DNA of 64,000 bases from Streptomyces sp. JH34 (GCF_029428875.1 NZ_JAJSOO010000001.1:930001-994000), one strand, 5' to 3'. Shown: positions 50,967 through 60,985, counted from the stretch's first letter. Notes: generated by a model not told the origin, from the sequence alone. A program made the numbers and translations.

Positions 50967-53900
50967 CTACGTGGAGGGCAGTTCCTTCAGCTGGATGTCG
51001 CGGAACGACACCTGGTCGTCGGCTCCGTGGTTCTGGAGACCGATGTAGCCGTTCCTGAGGCTGCGGACCGGGTCGGTGTTGGTGAAGTCGTTGATCTTCA
51101 CCCCGTTGAGGAAGACCTGGAGCCGCTCGCCCTGGACCTTGATCTCGTAGCTGTTCCACTGCCCGGGCGGCCGCAGGACACGGTCACGGGCCTTGATGTT
51201 CGCGGACTTGAAGGTGTAGACGGCACCGGTCGTGCGGTCCGCGGCGTCCGTCGCGTCGATCTGGACCTCGTAGCCGTTGTTCACCGCGGACCAGGGGTCG
51301 TCGGACGCGGGGAAGCCGACGAAGACGCCGGAGTTGTCGTCGCCCTCCATCTTCCAGTCGAGCTTCAGCGAGTAGGACTTCAGCTCCTTGGCCTGGTAGG
51401 TCAGCAGACCCATGCCGCCCTCGGTGCGCAGCTCACCGTCGACGACGGCGAACTTCCCGGGGCCGGCCTGCTTCCAGCCTTCGAGCGTCTTGCCGTTGAA
51501 GATCGACCGGTAGCCGGTGTCCGGCTTGCAGTCGGACTTGACCTGGCCGGCGGCGTAGCGCAGACCGCCCAGCAGGTGCTGGCGGAAAGCCGGTTCGGTG
51601 TAGGACTCCTTGGTGTGGCCGAGACCCGTGTAGAAGGAGCGGCCGCCCTGGTACGCCTGGCACCAGGAGATCGGGTGGTCGCCCTTCATCGTGCCGCCGG
51701 TGTAGGTGGTCTCGTCCAGGGTGGCGAGGACCTGGGCCTTGTCCCGGGGGTTGGTGCGGTAGTTGTACCACTCGTCGGTACGGTCCCAGGCCTCGTCCAG
51801 GTGGGCCGTGGCCGGGTGGTCGTGGTTCTCCACGCGGACGGTCGCGGGCTGGATCTGCGGGTGGGAGTCGAAGTAGGCCCCGACGAGCCCGCCGTAGAAC
51901 TCCCAGTCGTACTCCGTGTCGGCCGCGGCGTGGACACCCATGTAGCCGCCGCCGGTGGACACGAAGTTCTCGAACGCCTTCTTCTGGTCGGCGTTCAGGA
52001 CGTTCCCGGTCGTCGACAGGAAGACGACCGCGTCGTAGCGGGCCAGGTTGCTGGTGGTGAACTGGGCGGCCTCCTCGGTGGAGTCGACCGTGATGTTGGT
52101 GTCCTTGCCGAGCTCCTTCAGCGCGGCGACGCCTTCGGGGATCGAGTCGTGCCGGAAGCCGCCCGTCTTGGAGAAGACGAGGACGCGCTTCGCGGTGCGG
52201 TCGACCGGGCTGTTCGAGAGCTCGAAGTCGTCCACGTCGTAGAGGGCTCCTGCTCCTCCCTTGAAGACCAGGAAGAGTTCCGTGGCCTTCTTCGGCGCAC
52301 CGCGCAGCGGCACGTCGATGTCCTGGAACGTGTCCCAGCTGCCGGTCACCGGGACGGGCGCGGAGCCGAGGATCTTGCCGGTGGGCGACCCGGCCCGCAC
52401 CTCGAGGAACCCGCCGGCGCCGGCCGACGAGGTCCGGGCGGTGAGCTTGGTGGAGCCGTCGAGGATGTACGGGGCGAAGGAGATCCAGTCGCCGTTGTCG
52501 ATGTCACCGACGGTCCGGCCGCCGTGGGCGCTCGTCTTGCTCGGGGTGGTGATGCCGGACGAGTCGTCGTAGTGCTCCGCCTGGCGGTGGCGCGGCTGGA
52601 GCTTCGCCCCGTCACGGCCGGTCAGTGCGGCCTGTCCGCCGCCGCCACCGTCGGTGTAGGACGCGGAGATCCCGCCGTAGATGTTGGCGTTCGGGTCGTG
52701 GCCGCCCTCCATGGCGGTCTTGATGGTGCCTTCGCAGCCGTGCTCCGTGGTGATGTCGTGCCCGTGGCTGTCGTGGCCCAGGGTGAACTTGACCTCCACC
52801 TTCGAGCAGTCGATCGTCCCGTCCTCCGGGTCGGTGACGGTCACCTTGAAGGGGACCTCGTCGCCGAACTCGAACGGCTGCCCGTCGGCCGGTGCCTGCA
52901 GTACGACGGTGGGCGCCGTGTTGCCGACGGTGACGTGCACGCTGGCCGAACCGGTGCGGCCCGTCGGGTCCTCGGCGGTCAGGGTGGCGACGTAGGTGCC
53001 GTTCTTCTTGTACGTGTACGTGGGGTCGGCGGCCGTGGACGTGCCGCCGTCGCCGAAGTCCCAGGCGTACGTCAGGGCGTCCCCGTCGCCGTCGGTGGTG
53101 CCGGCGGAGGAGAACTTGACCTTGAGCGGTGCGACACCGGAGGTCTTGTTCACGGAGGCCTCGGCGATGGGTGAGCGGCCGCCGGTGGCGTTCTCGATGC
53201 GGTAGAGGGCCGAGTGCTCGTCACCGCCGAACCACGAGAGGCCGTAGTCCAGGACGTACAGCGCGCCGTCGGGCCCGAAGGCCATGTCCATGATCTGGGT
53301 GCCGGTCCACGAGATGTCGTTGATGGACTGGACCGCGCCGTCGGCGTCCTGCTCGATGCGCTTGATCCACTGCCGGCCGAACTCTCCGGCGAAGAAGTCG
53401 CCGTCGTACTCCTCCGGGAACTTCACCGGCGAGTCGAGGTCCGCGTCGTAGTGGTAGACGGGTCCGCCCATCGGGGACTCCGAGCCGGTGCCGAACTCGG
53501 GCACGGAGGCACCGTCGTACGGGATCCAGGCGGCCTGCGCGGGCGGCAGGTCGACGAGTCCGGTGTTGTGCGCCGACTCGTTCTTCGGAGCCGCGCAGTC
53601 GAAGGCGGGACCGGAGGTCTTGGTCGCGAAGTCGTAGTCCCGGTAGGGGTCGTTGGCACCGGTGCAGTACGGCCAGCCGAAGTTGCCGGCCTTCGTGACG
53701 CGGGCGAACTCCACCTGTCCGGCCGGCCCGCGGTTCGGGTCGGCCGCGCCGGCGTCAGGGCCGTAGTCACCCACGTAGAGGATGCCGGTGGCCTTGTCCA
53801 CGCTGAAGCGGAACGGGTTGCGGAGACCCATCGCGTAGATCTCGGGGCGGGTCCTGTCGGTGCCGGGCGCGAAGAGGTTGCCCTCCGGCACGGTGTACGA

Positions 53901-54674
53901 ACCGTCGTCGGCGACCTTGATGCGCAGGACCTTGCCGCGCAGGTCGTTGGTGTTGCCGGCGGTGCGGCGGGCGTCGAACGCCGGGTTGCGGTCCGGGCGG
54001 TCGTCGATCGGGGTGAACCCGTCGGAGGCGAAGGGGTTGGAGTCGTCGCCCGTCGAGAGGTAGAGGTTGCCCTGCGCGTCGAAGTCGATGTCTCCGCCGA
54101 CGTGGCAGCAGATGCCGCGCGTGGCGGGGACGTCGAGGACCTTCTTCTCGCTGGCGTTGTCGAGGGTCCCGTCCTCCTTGAGCACGAAGCGGGAGAGCCG
54201 GTTCACACCGTCGAACTTCGCGAAGTCGGCGGCGGTGCCGTTCTCCGGGGCGTCACCGGCCGGGGTGTCCAGCGGGGGCGCGTAGTAGAGGTAGATCGCC
54301 CGGTTCTCGGCGAAGTCCGGGTCGATCCCGACGCCCTGGAGACCCTCCTCGTCGTGCGAGTAGACGGGGATGGTGCCGGAGATCCGGGTGTTGCCGGAGC
54401 TGTCCGTGATCCGCAGCTCGCCGCTGCGGGAGGTGTGCAGCACACTGCGGTCGGGCAGCACCGCCAGCGACATGGGTTCGCCGGTCTCGGCCGCTCCCTT
54501 GGCGAGGGTGACCTGCTGGAAGTCCTCGGCGGCGTCCTGGGCGGCCGCGGCCTGCGAGGCGTCGGCGGTGGCGGCGGGCGAGGAGCCCAGGGTGAGGGTT
54601 GCGGCGGCGAGCAGTCCGCCGGTGAAGAGGGCCAGTGTCTTGCGGGCGCGGAGCCGTCTGCTGCTTCTGTGCAC
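50967..54674 (-). CDS. Secreted multidomain sugar-oxidising / PKD / CBM6 / ThuA / DUF1080 protein
   Basis: A 1235-residue exported protein. It has a signal peptide (1-about 38). Residues about 55-495 form a glucose/sorbosone dehydrogenase-type beta-propeller (GICCHVGGDIDFDAQGNLYLSTGD region). Residues 503-583 are a PKD domain, 695-818 a CBM6-like lectin module, 829-1043 a ThuA domain (VLVFSKTGGFRHDSIPEG) and 1055-1232 a DUF1080 domain. DUF1080 members include 3-keto-disaccharide hydrolases. The set suggests oxidation of a glycoside and cleavage of the keto sugar outside the cell. It starts at GTG 54674 with GGAGG 7 bases upstream. A ROK operator copy lies upstream. Confidence 0.9.
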   Translation of the reverse strand: MHRSSRRLRARKTLALFTGGLLAAATLTLGSSPAATADASQAAAAQDAAEDFQQVTLAKGAAETGEPMSLAVLPDRSVLHTSRSGELRITDSSGNTRISGTIPVYSHDEEGLQGVGIDPDFAENRAIYLYYAPPLDTPAGDAPENGTAADFAKFDGVNRLSRFVLKEDGTLDNASEKKVLDVPATRGICCHVGGDIDFDAQGNLYLSTGDDSNPFASDGFTPIDDRPDRNPAFDARRTAGNTNDLRGKVLRIKVADDGSYTVPEGNLFAPGTDRTRPEIYAMGLRNPFRFSVDKATGILYVGDYGPDAGAADPNRGPAGQVEFARVTKAGNFGWPYCTGANDPYRDYDFATKTSGPAFDCAAPKNESAHNTGLVDLPPAQAAWIPYDGASVPEFGTGSESPMGGPVYHYDADLDSPVKFPEEYDGDFFAGEFGRQWIKRIEQDADGAVQSINDISWTGTQIMDMAFGPDGALYVLDYGLSWFGGDEHSALYRIENATGGRSPIAEASVNKTSGVAPLKVKFSSAGTTDGDGDALTYAWDFGDGGTSTAADPTYTYKKNGTYVATLTAEDPTGRTGSASVHVTVGNTAPTVVLQAPADGQPFEFGDEVPFKVTVTDPEDGTIDCSKVEVKFTLGHDSHGHDITTEHGCEGTIKTAMEGGHDPNANIYGGISASYTDGGGGGQAALTGRDGAKLQPRHRQAEHYDDSSGITTPSKTSAHGGRTVGDIDNGDWISFAPYILDGSTKLTARTSSAGAGGFLEVRAGSPTGKILGSAPVPVTGSWDTFQDIDVPLRGAPKKATELFLVFKGGAGALYDVDDFELSNSPVDRTAKRVLVFSKTGGFRHDSIPEGVAALKELGKDTNITVDSTEEAAQFTTSNLARYDAVVFLSTTGNVLNADQKKAFENFVSTGGGYMGVHAAADTEYDWEFYGGLVGAYFDSHPQIQPATVRVENHDHPATAHLDEAWDRTDEWYNYRTNPRDKAQVLATLDETTYTGGTMKGDHPISWCQAYQGGRSFYTGLGHTKESYTEPAFRQHLLGGLRYAAGQVKSDCKPDTGYRSIFNGKTLEGWKQAGPGKFAVVDGELRTEGGMGLLTYQAKELKSYSLKLDWKMEGDDNSGVFVGFPASDDPWSAVNNGYEVQIDATDAADRTTGAVYTFKSANIKARDRVLRPPGQWNSYEIKVQGERLQVFLNGVKINDFTNTDPVRSLRNGYIGLQNHGADDQVSFRDIQLKELPST

Positions 54675-54855
54675 GTGCGTCCTCCGGAGTGTGCCGGTTG
54701 TTCGGGCGGGCGAGGTCTGCCGATCCGCGCGGGGACTGCCGCGCTCGTCACCGGTGTCGTGTGGGGACCCGGTGACGCGAGTCATGTCGTGTACACGTAG
54801 GGGACGGTAGCTGTGTTCGTCCGGTACGGAAAGCCCTTGCGCAGGGACTGAGTTG

Positions 54856-54880
54856 AACTTTTGCCGGTGTCAGGACAAAG
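54856..54880. promoter_or_regulatory. Candidate ROK-regulator operator upstream of ThuA-type gene
   Basis: The 25-bp site AACTTT-N8-TCAGGACAAAG matches exactly, in spacing and ends, a site at 62534-62558 in front of the ROK regulator gene. It is located about 180-200 bp upstream of the ThuA-type start. This links the exoprotein to the sugar-transporter regulon. Confidence 0.7.
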
Positions 54881-54962
54881 GCGGTCCAGGGCACGGCGAA
54901 CCGGCCCCTGGCGTCCTCCTCGGGACACCAGGGGGCCGGGTCGCCCCGATACCGGCGACGGA

Positions 54963-54985
54963 GGAGCGGGGCCGGGCCCCGCTCC
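54963..54985 (-). terminator. Terminator of sugar-utilisation operon
   Basis: A perfect 11-bp stem with single-base loop, GGAGCGGGGCC-G-GGCCCCGCTCC, begins immediately after the isomerase stop codon on the minus strand. Confidence 0.7.
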
Positions 54986-55993
54986 CTACTGGCCGCCCCC
55001 GCCGAACGCCGCGTCGAACGACGCGCTCGGCGGGTCGAAGTCGAACCGCTTCAGCGAGGCCAGCGCCTCAGGCGCCCCCGTCAGCCGGTCCATGCCCGCG
55101 TCCTCCCACTCCACGGAGACCGGACCCTCGTACCCGATGGACCGCAGCATCCGGAAGACGTCCTCCCAGGGCACGTCACCGTGTCCCGCCGAGACGAAGT
55201 CCCAGCCGCGCCGCGGATCGCCCCACGGCAGGTGGGAGCCGAGGCGTCCGTTGCGCCCGTCGAGACGCTTGCGGGCCTCCTTGCAGTCCACGTGGTAGAT
55301 CCGGTCCCGGAAGTCGTACAGGAAGCCGACCGGGTCGAGGTCCTGCCACACGAAGTGGCTCGGGTCGAAGTTCAGCCCGAACGCGGGCCGGTGGCCGACG
55401 GCCTCCAGGGCACGGTGCGTGGTCCAGTAGTCGTAGGCGATCTCGCTGGGGTGCACCTCGTGGGCGAAGCGCACCCCCTCGGCGTCGAAGACGTCCAGGA
55501 TCGGGTTCCACCGCTCCGCGAAGTCCTCGTAGCCGCGCTCGATCATGTGCGGCGGGACCGGCGGGAACATGGCGACCAGGTGCCAGATCGAGGACCCGGT
55601 GAAGCCGATGACCGTGTCGACCCCGAAGGCGGCGGCCGCGCGGGCGGTGTTCTTGATCTCCTCGGCCGCCCGCCTGCGTACGCCCTCGGGCTCCCCGTCC
55701 CCCCAGATCCGGGCGGGCACGATGCCCTGGTGGCGCTCGTCGATCGGGCTGTCGCAGACGGCCTGGCCGACCAGGTGGTTGGAGACCGCCCAGCACTTGA
55801 GTCCGTACTTGTCGAGGAGCTGTCGCCGGCCGTCGATGTAGCCGGGGTCCGACAGGGCCTTGTCGACCTCGAAGTGATCTCCCCAGCAGGCGAGTTCGAG
55901 CCCGTCGTAGCCGAAGTCCCGGGCGAGCCGGCAGACCTCCTCCAGCGGCAGGTCGGCCCACTGGCCGGTGAAGAGAGTGAAGGGACGGGGCAT
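54986..55993 (-). CDS. Sugar phosphate isomerase/epimerase (TIM barrel)
   Basis: A 335-residue xylose isomerase-like TIM barrel. It begins [36 protein letters not shown] and contains [44 protein letters not shown] and [11 protein letters not shown], which bear the metal ligands. Homologues beside Gfo/Idh/MocA dehydrogenases act on keto-sugars, for example in 3-keto-glucoside or inositol catabolism. It starts at ATG 55993 with an AGGAGG site, 12 bp from the dehydrogenase stop. It is the last gene of the ABC/Gfo operon. Confidence 0.88.
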   Translation of the reverse strand: MPRPFTLFTGQWADLPLEEVCRLARDFGYDGLELACWGDHFEVDKALSDPGYIDGRRQLLDKYGLKCWAVSNHLVGQAVCDSPIDERHQGIVPARIWGDGEPEGVRRRAAEEIKNTARAAAAFGVDTVIGFTGSSIWHLVAMFPPVPPHMIERGYEDFAERWNPILDVFDAEGVRFAHEVHPSEIAYDYWTTHRALEAVGHRPAFGLNFDPSHFVWQDLDPVGFLYDFRDRIYHVDCKEARKRLDGRNGRLGSHLPWGDPRRGWDFVSAGHGDVPWEDVFRMLRSIGYEGPVSVEWEDAGMDRLTGAPEALASLKRFDFDPPSASFDAAFGGGGQ

Positions 55994-56005
55994 GCGCGGA
56001 ACCTC

Positions 56006-57226
56006 CTAGAAGGGGACCGGGGTGTGTACGGAGTTCTTGGCGGCGCTCTCCTCGACCGCGGCGAGCACCCGCTGTACCTGGAGTCCGTCGGCGAACGAGG
56101 GCACCGGGGCACGGCCCTCGACGATCGTGCGCACCACGTCACGGGCCTGGTGGACGAAGGTGTGCTCGTAGCCAAGACCGTGTCCCGGCGGCCACCACGC
56201 CTCCAGGTAGGGGTGCTGGGGTTCCGTGACGAGGATCCGGCGGAAGCCCGCGCGGGTGGCGGGTTCGGTGTGGTCGTGGAAGGAGAGTTCGTTGAGGCGC
56301 TCCAGGTCGAAGGCGATCGAACCCAGTTCCCCGTTGATCTCCAGCCGCAGGGCGTTCTTGCGTCCCGCCGCCATCCTGGTCGCCTCGAAGGAGGCGAGGG
56401 CTCCCGACGCCATCCGCCCGGTGAACAACGTCGCGTCGTCGACGGTGACCGCCCCCCGTGCGGTACCGTCCGCGGCGCCCGAGAGCCCGGCCGCCGCACC
56501 GGCGAGCACGGGCCTCTCGCGTACGAAGGTCTCGCTCACCGCCGACACTCCGACCAGCGGTTCCCCCGCCAGGTACTGGGCGAGGTCGACGATGTGCGCT
56601 CCCAGGTCCCCCAGCGCGCCGGATCCCGCGCGTTCGCGCTCGAGCCGCCAGGTCAGCGGCGACTCGGGGTCGACGAGCCAGTCCTGGAGGTAGGTGGCCC
56701 GTACGTGCCGCAGCCTCCCGAGCCTCCCCTCCTCGATCATCGTGCGGGCGTAGGTGAGGGCCGGCACCTTGCGGTAGTTGAAGCCCACGATCGCCACCTG
56801 TCCGCGGGCCGCCGCCCGTTCGGCCGCCTCCGCCATGGCCTCCGCCTCGGCGACCGTGTTGGCGAGCGGCTTCTCGCACAGCACGTGCTTGCCCGCTTCG
56901 AGGGCGGCGATGGCGATCTCCGCGTGGCTGTCGCCAGGGGTGCAGATGTCGACCAGCTGTACGTCGTCCCGGGCGATCAGGGCGCGCCAGTCGGTCTCCG
57001 CCGCCGCCCACCCGTGCCGGGCGGCGGCGGCCTCGACTGCCGTGCGGTCACGTCCGCAGATCGCGGCCAGAGCGGGTCTCACCGGCATGTCGAAGACGTG
57101 TCCCGCGGTGCGCCACCCCTGGGAGTGGGCGGCGCCCATGAACGCGTATCCGACCATGCCGACGCCGAGTGTCGCCGTCGGCGGCGGTGCCCCGGTCTCC
57201 TGCTCGGTCTCTTCCCTACGGGCCAT
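56006..57226 (-). CDS. Gfo/Idh/MocA-family oxidoreductase
   Basis: A 406-residue NAD(P)-dependent sugar or cyclitol dehydrogenase. The Rossmann motif is GVGMVGYAFMGAAHSQGW (about 22-39), and the family EKPLANT motif has the catalytic Lys; a YLQDWL-x-W segment and GDLGAHIVDLAQYLAG follow. It oxidises a sugar hydroxyl, often at C3, to give a keto-sugar for the neighbouring isomerase. It starts at ATG 57226 with GAGGAAG upstream, 47 bp after the binding-protein gene. Its place in the operon with an importer suggests an internal step of the imported glycoside. Confidence 0.9.
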   Translation of the reverse strand: MARREETEQETGAPPPTATLGVGMVGYAFMGAAHSQGWRTAGHVFDMPVRPALAAICGRDRTAVEAAAARHGWAAAETDWRALIARDDVQLVDICTPGDSHAEIAIAALEAGKHVLCEKPLANTVAEAEAMAEAAERAAARGQVAIVGFNYRKVPALTYARTMIEEGRLGRLRHVRATYLQDWLVDPESPLTWRLERERAGSGALGDLGAHIVDLAQYLAGEPLVGVSAVSETFVRERPVLAGAAAGLSGAADGTARGAVTVDDATLFTGRMASGALASFEATRMAAGRKNALRLEINGELGSIAFDLERLNELSFHDHTEPATRAGFRRILVTEPQHPYLEAWWPPGHGLGYEHTFVHQARDVVRTIVEGRAPVPSFADGLQVQRVLAAVEESAAKNSVHTPVPF

Positions 57227-57273
57227 GCGGACTTCCTCCTCGTCGGTGGTTCGGTGGCGGCGGTGGGGCCGGC

Positions 57274-58311
57274 TCAGCTGAAGCCCGTCGGCAGGTACTG
57301 GTCGATGTTCTCCTTCGTGACCACGGCCGAGTACAGGGTCAGCGAGGTCGGGATCTCCATCTCGGAGAGACCCGCGACGCCCTTGTTCTGGCCGAGGGCG
57401 CGGGCCAGATCGATCGCTGAGGCCGCCATCGTGGGCGGGTAGAGCACGGTGGCCTTCAGGACGCTGTTGTCGGCCTTGATGGCGTCCATCGCGGACTTCG
57501 CGCCCGCCCCGCCGACCATGATGAACTCGTCACGGCCTGCCTGCTGGATGGCCCGCAGCGCGCCCACGCCCTGGTCGTCGTCGTGGTTCCACAGGGCGTC
57601 GAACTGCTTCTGCGCCTGCAGCAGCTGCGCCATCTTGGCCTGGCCCGACTCCACGGTGAAGTCGGCCGCCTGACGGGCCACCAGCTTGATGTTGGAGTAG
57701 TTCTTCAGCGCGTCGGCGAAGCCCTGGCTGCGCTGCTTGGTGAGTTCCAGGTTGTCGATGCCGGCGAGCTCGACGACCTTGGCGTTCGCCTTGTCCTTGA
57801 GCTGCTCGCCGATGTAGTGCCCGGCGTTGAGCCCCATGCCGTAGTTGTCGCCGCCGACCCAGCAGCGGTAGGCCTGCGGCGAGGCGAAGACGCGGTCCAG
57901 GTTGACGACCGGGATGCCGGCCTTCATGGCCTCCAGGCCGACCTGGGTGAGCGCCTTGCCGTCGGCGGGGAGGACGACGAGGACGTCGACCTTCTTGTTG
58001 ATGAGGGTCTTGACCTGGCCGATCTGGGCGGCGGTGTCGTTGGAACCCTCGGTGATCTCCAGGGTCACCTCGGAGTACTTCTCGGCCCGCGACTTGGCGT
58101 TCACGTTGATCGCGTTGAGCCAGCCGTGGTCGGCCTGGGGGCCGGCGAAGCCGATGGTGACGGGTGTGCCCGGCTTGTCGTCGGCGGCGGGCTGGTTGCT
58201 GGTGGCGGCCGCCTTATCCTTGGGCTCGTTGCTGGTGCAGGCGGTGAGGAAGGCTCCCGCGGAGACGGCCGCGGTGCCGAAGAGCAGTCCTCTGCGGCTG
58301 GTTTCTGGCAT
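57274..58311 (-). CDS. Sugar ABC transporter substrate-binding lipoprotein
   Basis: A 345-residue periplasmic binding protein (type I, ribose/CUT2 family) anchored as a lipoprotein. The signal is METSRRGLLFGTAAVSAGAF-like with Tat-type RRG and lipobox LTAC (Cys about 25). The mature domain runs from VTIGFAGPQADHGWLNAIN through VVVLPADGKALTQVG, WNHDDDQGVGALRAIQQAG and YPPTMAASAIDLAR. ATG 58311 is preferred over ATG 58329, because AAGGG lies about 10 bases before the former. It is transported by the permease and ATPase encoded upstream in the operon. The sugar is unknown. Confidence 0.88.
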   Translation of the reverse strand: MPETSRRGLLFGTAAVSAGAFLTACTSNEPKDKAAATSNQPAADDKPGTPVTIGFAGPQADHGWLNAINVNAKSRAEKYSEVTLEITEGSNDTAAQIGQVKTLINKKVDVLVVLPADGKALTQVGLEAMKAGIPVVNLDRVFASPQAYRCWVGGDNYGMGLNAGHYIGEQLKDKANAKVVELAGIDNLELTKQRSQGFADALKNYSNIKLVARQAADFTVESGQAKMAQLLQAQKQFDALWNHDDDQGVGALRAIQQAGRDEFIMVGGAGAKSAMDAIKADNSVLKATVLYPPTMAASAIDLARALGQNKGVAGLSEMEIPTSLTLYSAVVTKENIDQYLPTGFS

Positions 58312-58412
58312 GGCTGTCAAACCCTTCATCCGGTGCGGTGCATACGGAACTGCGGGTGGTGATGGGTGCCGTGCGGCGGACGGAGTTCAGTGCTCCGGCG
58401 CCGGGGAGGGGA

Positions 58413-59465
58413 TCAGGTCTCGCCGCCGCGCAGGGTGCGGCGCTGGACGAGTACGGCGGCGACGATGATGGCGCCCTTGGCGATCTGCTGGACGTCGCTC
58501 TGCAGGTTGTTGAGCGCGAAGATGTTGGTGATCGTCGTGAAGACGAGGACACCGAGCACGGAGCCGACGATGGTGCCGCGTCCGCCGCTCAGGAGGGTGC
58601 CTCCGATGATCGCGGCGGCGATGGCGTCGAGTTCGTACAGGTTGCCGTTGGTGTTCTGGCCCGATCCGGACAGGATGACGAGCATGAAGGCGGCGATGCC
58701 GCAGCAGAGGCCGGAGAGGAGGTAGAGGTAGAGCCGCTGGCGGCGTACGTCGATGCCGGCGAGCCTGGCGGCCTCCGCGTTGCCTCCGACGGCGACGGTG
58801 CGGCGCCCGAACGTCGTGCGGTTGAGGATCAGCCAGCCGGCCACGGTCACCGCGGCGAAGACGAGGACCAGGGGCGGGATGCCGAGGACGTAGCTGTCGG
58901 GCAGACCGAGGTCCAGCACGGACTGCACGGTGACGATCTGCGTCTTGCCGTCGGTGATCTGCAGGGCCAGGCCGCGCGCCGAGGCGAGCATGGCGAGCGT
59001 CGCGATGAACGGGACCATGCCGCCGTAGGCGATCAGCAGCCCGTTGACGAGTCCCGCGGCGAGTCCGACGACCACGGCGGTGAACAGGATGCCGGCGAAG
59101 CCGTACTCCTGGGTGGCCAGGGTCGTCGCCCAGACGGAGGCCAGTGCGACCATCGCGCCTACCGACAGGTCGATCCCGCCGCTGATGATGACGAAGGTGA
59201 CGCCGACGGTGACGACTCCGATGACGGAGGACTGCGTCAGGATCAGCTGGAGGTTCCCGGTGTCCAGGAACGCGTCCGGTTCGGTGAAGCCGCCGACGGC
59301 TATCAGCACGGCGAGGACACCGAGCAGCGACAGGTTGCGGACATCGGCGCGCAGGCCGAGTGCGCGCAGGCCGCCGCCCTGTTTCGAGGGCGGTGCGGCC
59401 GCGGGGCCGGGCACGGTCCCCTTCTCCGGCCCGTGGTGCTGCGCCGACGGTGCGGGCTGTGTCAT
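58413..59465 (-). CDS. Sugar ABC transporter permease (CUT2/RbsC-like)
   Basis: A 350-residue inner-membrane permease of the ribose-type family with about nine helices. Motifs include VVTVGVTFVIISGGIDLSVGAMVAL, LLIAYGGMVPFIATLAMLASARGLAL and AVGGNAEAARLAGIDVRR. It works with the ATPase encoded upstream, overlapping it by 4 bp (ATGA), and with the binding protein encoded 101 bp downstream. The N-terminal 40 residues are polar and disordered. The frame overlaps no other gene. Confidence 0.9.
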   Translation of the reverse strand: MTQPAPSAQHHGPEKGTVPGPAAAPPSKQGGGLRALGLRADVRNLSLLGVLAVLIAVGGFTEPDAFLDTGNLQLILTQSSVIGVVTVGVTFVIISGGIDLSVGAMVALASVWATTLATQEYGFAGILFTAVVVGLAAGLVNGLLIAYGGMVPFIATLAMLASARGLALQITDGKTQIVTVQSVLDLGLPDSYVLGIPPLVLVFAAVTVAGWLILNRTTFGRRTVAVGGNAEAARLAGIDVRRQRLYLYLLSGLCCGIAAFMLVILSGSGQNTNGNLYELDAIAAAIIGGTLLSGGRGTIVGSVLGVLVFTTITNIFALNNLQSDVQQIAKGAIIVAAVLVQRRTLRGGET

Positions 59466-60985
59466 GACGTCGGGCTCCCTTCCATGACGAGGTCGAGGAC
59501 ACGGTGCTCGTCGAGCTCCCGGGCGTCGGCCGTGTGCACGACACGGCCCTCCCGGAGCACCAGCACCCGGTCGGCGAGGCCCAGCACTTCGGGCACTTCG
59601 CTGGAGACGAGCAGAACGGCGAGGCCTTCGTCGGCCAGCCGTCGGATCACGGCGTACAGCTCGGCGCGGGCGCCGACGTCGACGCCGCGGGTCGGTTCGT
59701 CGAGCAGCAGGACCCGGCAGCCGCGCAGCAGCCAGCGGGCCAGGACCGCCTTCTGCTGGTTGCCGCCGGAGAGGGTGCGCACGGCGGCGTCCGGGTTGTC
59801 CGGCCGCAGGGAGAGTTCGCGGGTCGCGGTCCTGGCGGCATCGCGCTCGGCGCCCCGGTCGAGCCAGCCGGCGCGGGCGAAGCGGGAGAGGGAGGAGACC
59901 GAGACGTTGCGGGTGACGGATTCCGTCAACAGCAGGGCCTGGGCCTTGCGTTCCTCGGGCGCCAGACCGATCCCGGCGGCCACCGCCGCCCTCACGCTGC
60001 CGGCGCGCAGCGGTGCGCCGTCGACGAGGACGCGGCCCGCGGTCGGTTTGCGGGCGCCGTAGACCGTCTCCAGGATCTCGGAGCGTCCGGAGCCGACGAG
60101 CCCGGCCAGTCCGACGATCTCGCCGGGCCTCAACTCCAGGTCGACGGGCTCGAACTCGCCCTTGCGGGTGAGCCCTTCGACCTTCAGTACCGGCTCGGTG
60201 GCGGCCCGGGCGCCGGGGGCGGGCCGCTCGGGGAAGACGTACTCGACGTTGCGGCCGGTCATCAGGGCGACGACGTCCCGCGTGGGGGTGGACTTGGCGG
60301 GGAGGCCGACGGCGACGGCCCGGCCGTCCTTGAGGACGGTCACCCGGTCCCCGATGCGCCGGATCTCCTCCAGCCGGTGCGAGATGTAGACGACGGCCAC
60401 ACCGTCGGCGGTCAGTCCGTCGACGATGCGGAAGAGGTTGTCCACCTCGTCGGGGTCGAGGGCGGCGGACGGCTCGTCCATCACGATGAGCCGCACGTCG
60501 TGGGAGAGGGCCCGCGCCATGGAGACGATCTGCTGGTGGGCGGCCGAGAGGTCGCCGACCAGGCGGGCCGGGTCGATCTCCGGGTGTCCGAGACGCTTGA
60601 GGAGTGCGGCGGCCCGGGTGCGGGCCTCGCGGGTGCGGACGACGAAGCCCGCGCTGGTGGGTTCGTGTCCGAGGAAGACGTTCTCGGCGACCGACAGGCC
60701 CTCCACCAGGTCGAGTTCCTGGTAGATGGTGGCGATGCCGAGGCGCATCGCGGTGATCGGCGAGGTCAGCTGGACGGGGTCACCACCCCAGGTGATGGCG
60801 CCGCCGTCGGGCTGGTGGGCCCCGGCCAGCACCTTGATGAGGGTCGATTTGCCGGCGCCGTTCTGGCCGAGGAGGCAGTGGACTTCACCGGCGACGACCT
60901 CCAGGTCCACGCCGTCGAGGGCGCGTACACCGGGGAACGACTTGGTGATGCCGGACATCGTGAGCAGTGGTGGTTCTGGTGCCAT
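59462..60985 (-). CDS. Sugar ABC transporter ATP-binding protein
   Basis: A 507-residue double ABC ATPase of the RbsA/MglA type. The first domain has GQNGAGKST (Walker A), LSAAHQQIVSMARAL and LIVMDEPSAALD. The second has GLAGLVGSGRSEILETVYG, LSGGNQQKAVLARWLL and LLLDEPTRGVD. It starts at ATG 60985 and ends overlapping the permease start. It is 259 bp downstream of the ROK regulator, on the same strand, and probably belongs to the same regulon. Confidence 0.9.
   Translation of the reverse strand: MAPEPPLLTMSGITKSFPGVRALDGVDLEVVAGEVHCLLGQNGAGKSTLIKVLAGAHQPDGGAITWGGDPVQLTSPITAMRLGIATIYQELDLVEGLSVAENVFLGHEPTSAGFVVRTREARTRAAALLKRLGHPEIDPARLVGDLSAAHQQIVSMARALSHDVRLIVMDEPSAALDPDEVDNLFRIVDGLTADGVAVVYISHRLEEIRRIGDRVTVLKDGRAVAVGLPAKSTPTRDVVALMTGRNVEYVFPERPAPGARAATEPVLKVEGLTRKGEFEPVDLELRPGEIVGLAGLVGSGRSEILETVYGARKPTAGRVLVDGAPLRAGSVRAAVAAGIGLAPEERKAQALLLTESVTRNVSVSSLSRFARAGWLDRGAERDAARTATRELSLRPDNPDAAVRTLSGGNQQKAVLARWLLRGCRVLLLDEPTRGVDVGARAELYAVIRRLADEGLAVLLVSSEVPEVLGLADRVLVLREGRVVHTADARELDEHRVLDLVMEGSPTS

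Larger units (their letters stand above)
54675..54985. other. Promoter region of ThuA-type gene with terminators of upstream isomerase gene
   Basis: These 311 bases hold a hairpin right after the isomerase stop (54963-54985, arms of 11 bp, GGAGCGGGGCC), a second imperfect hairpin at 54901-54938, and the ROK operator copy at 54856-54880. No gene is seen. The ThuA-type gene is therefore transcribed separately. Confidence 0.6.
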
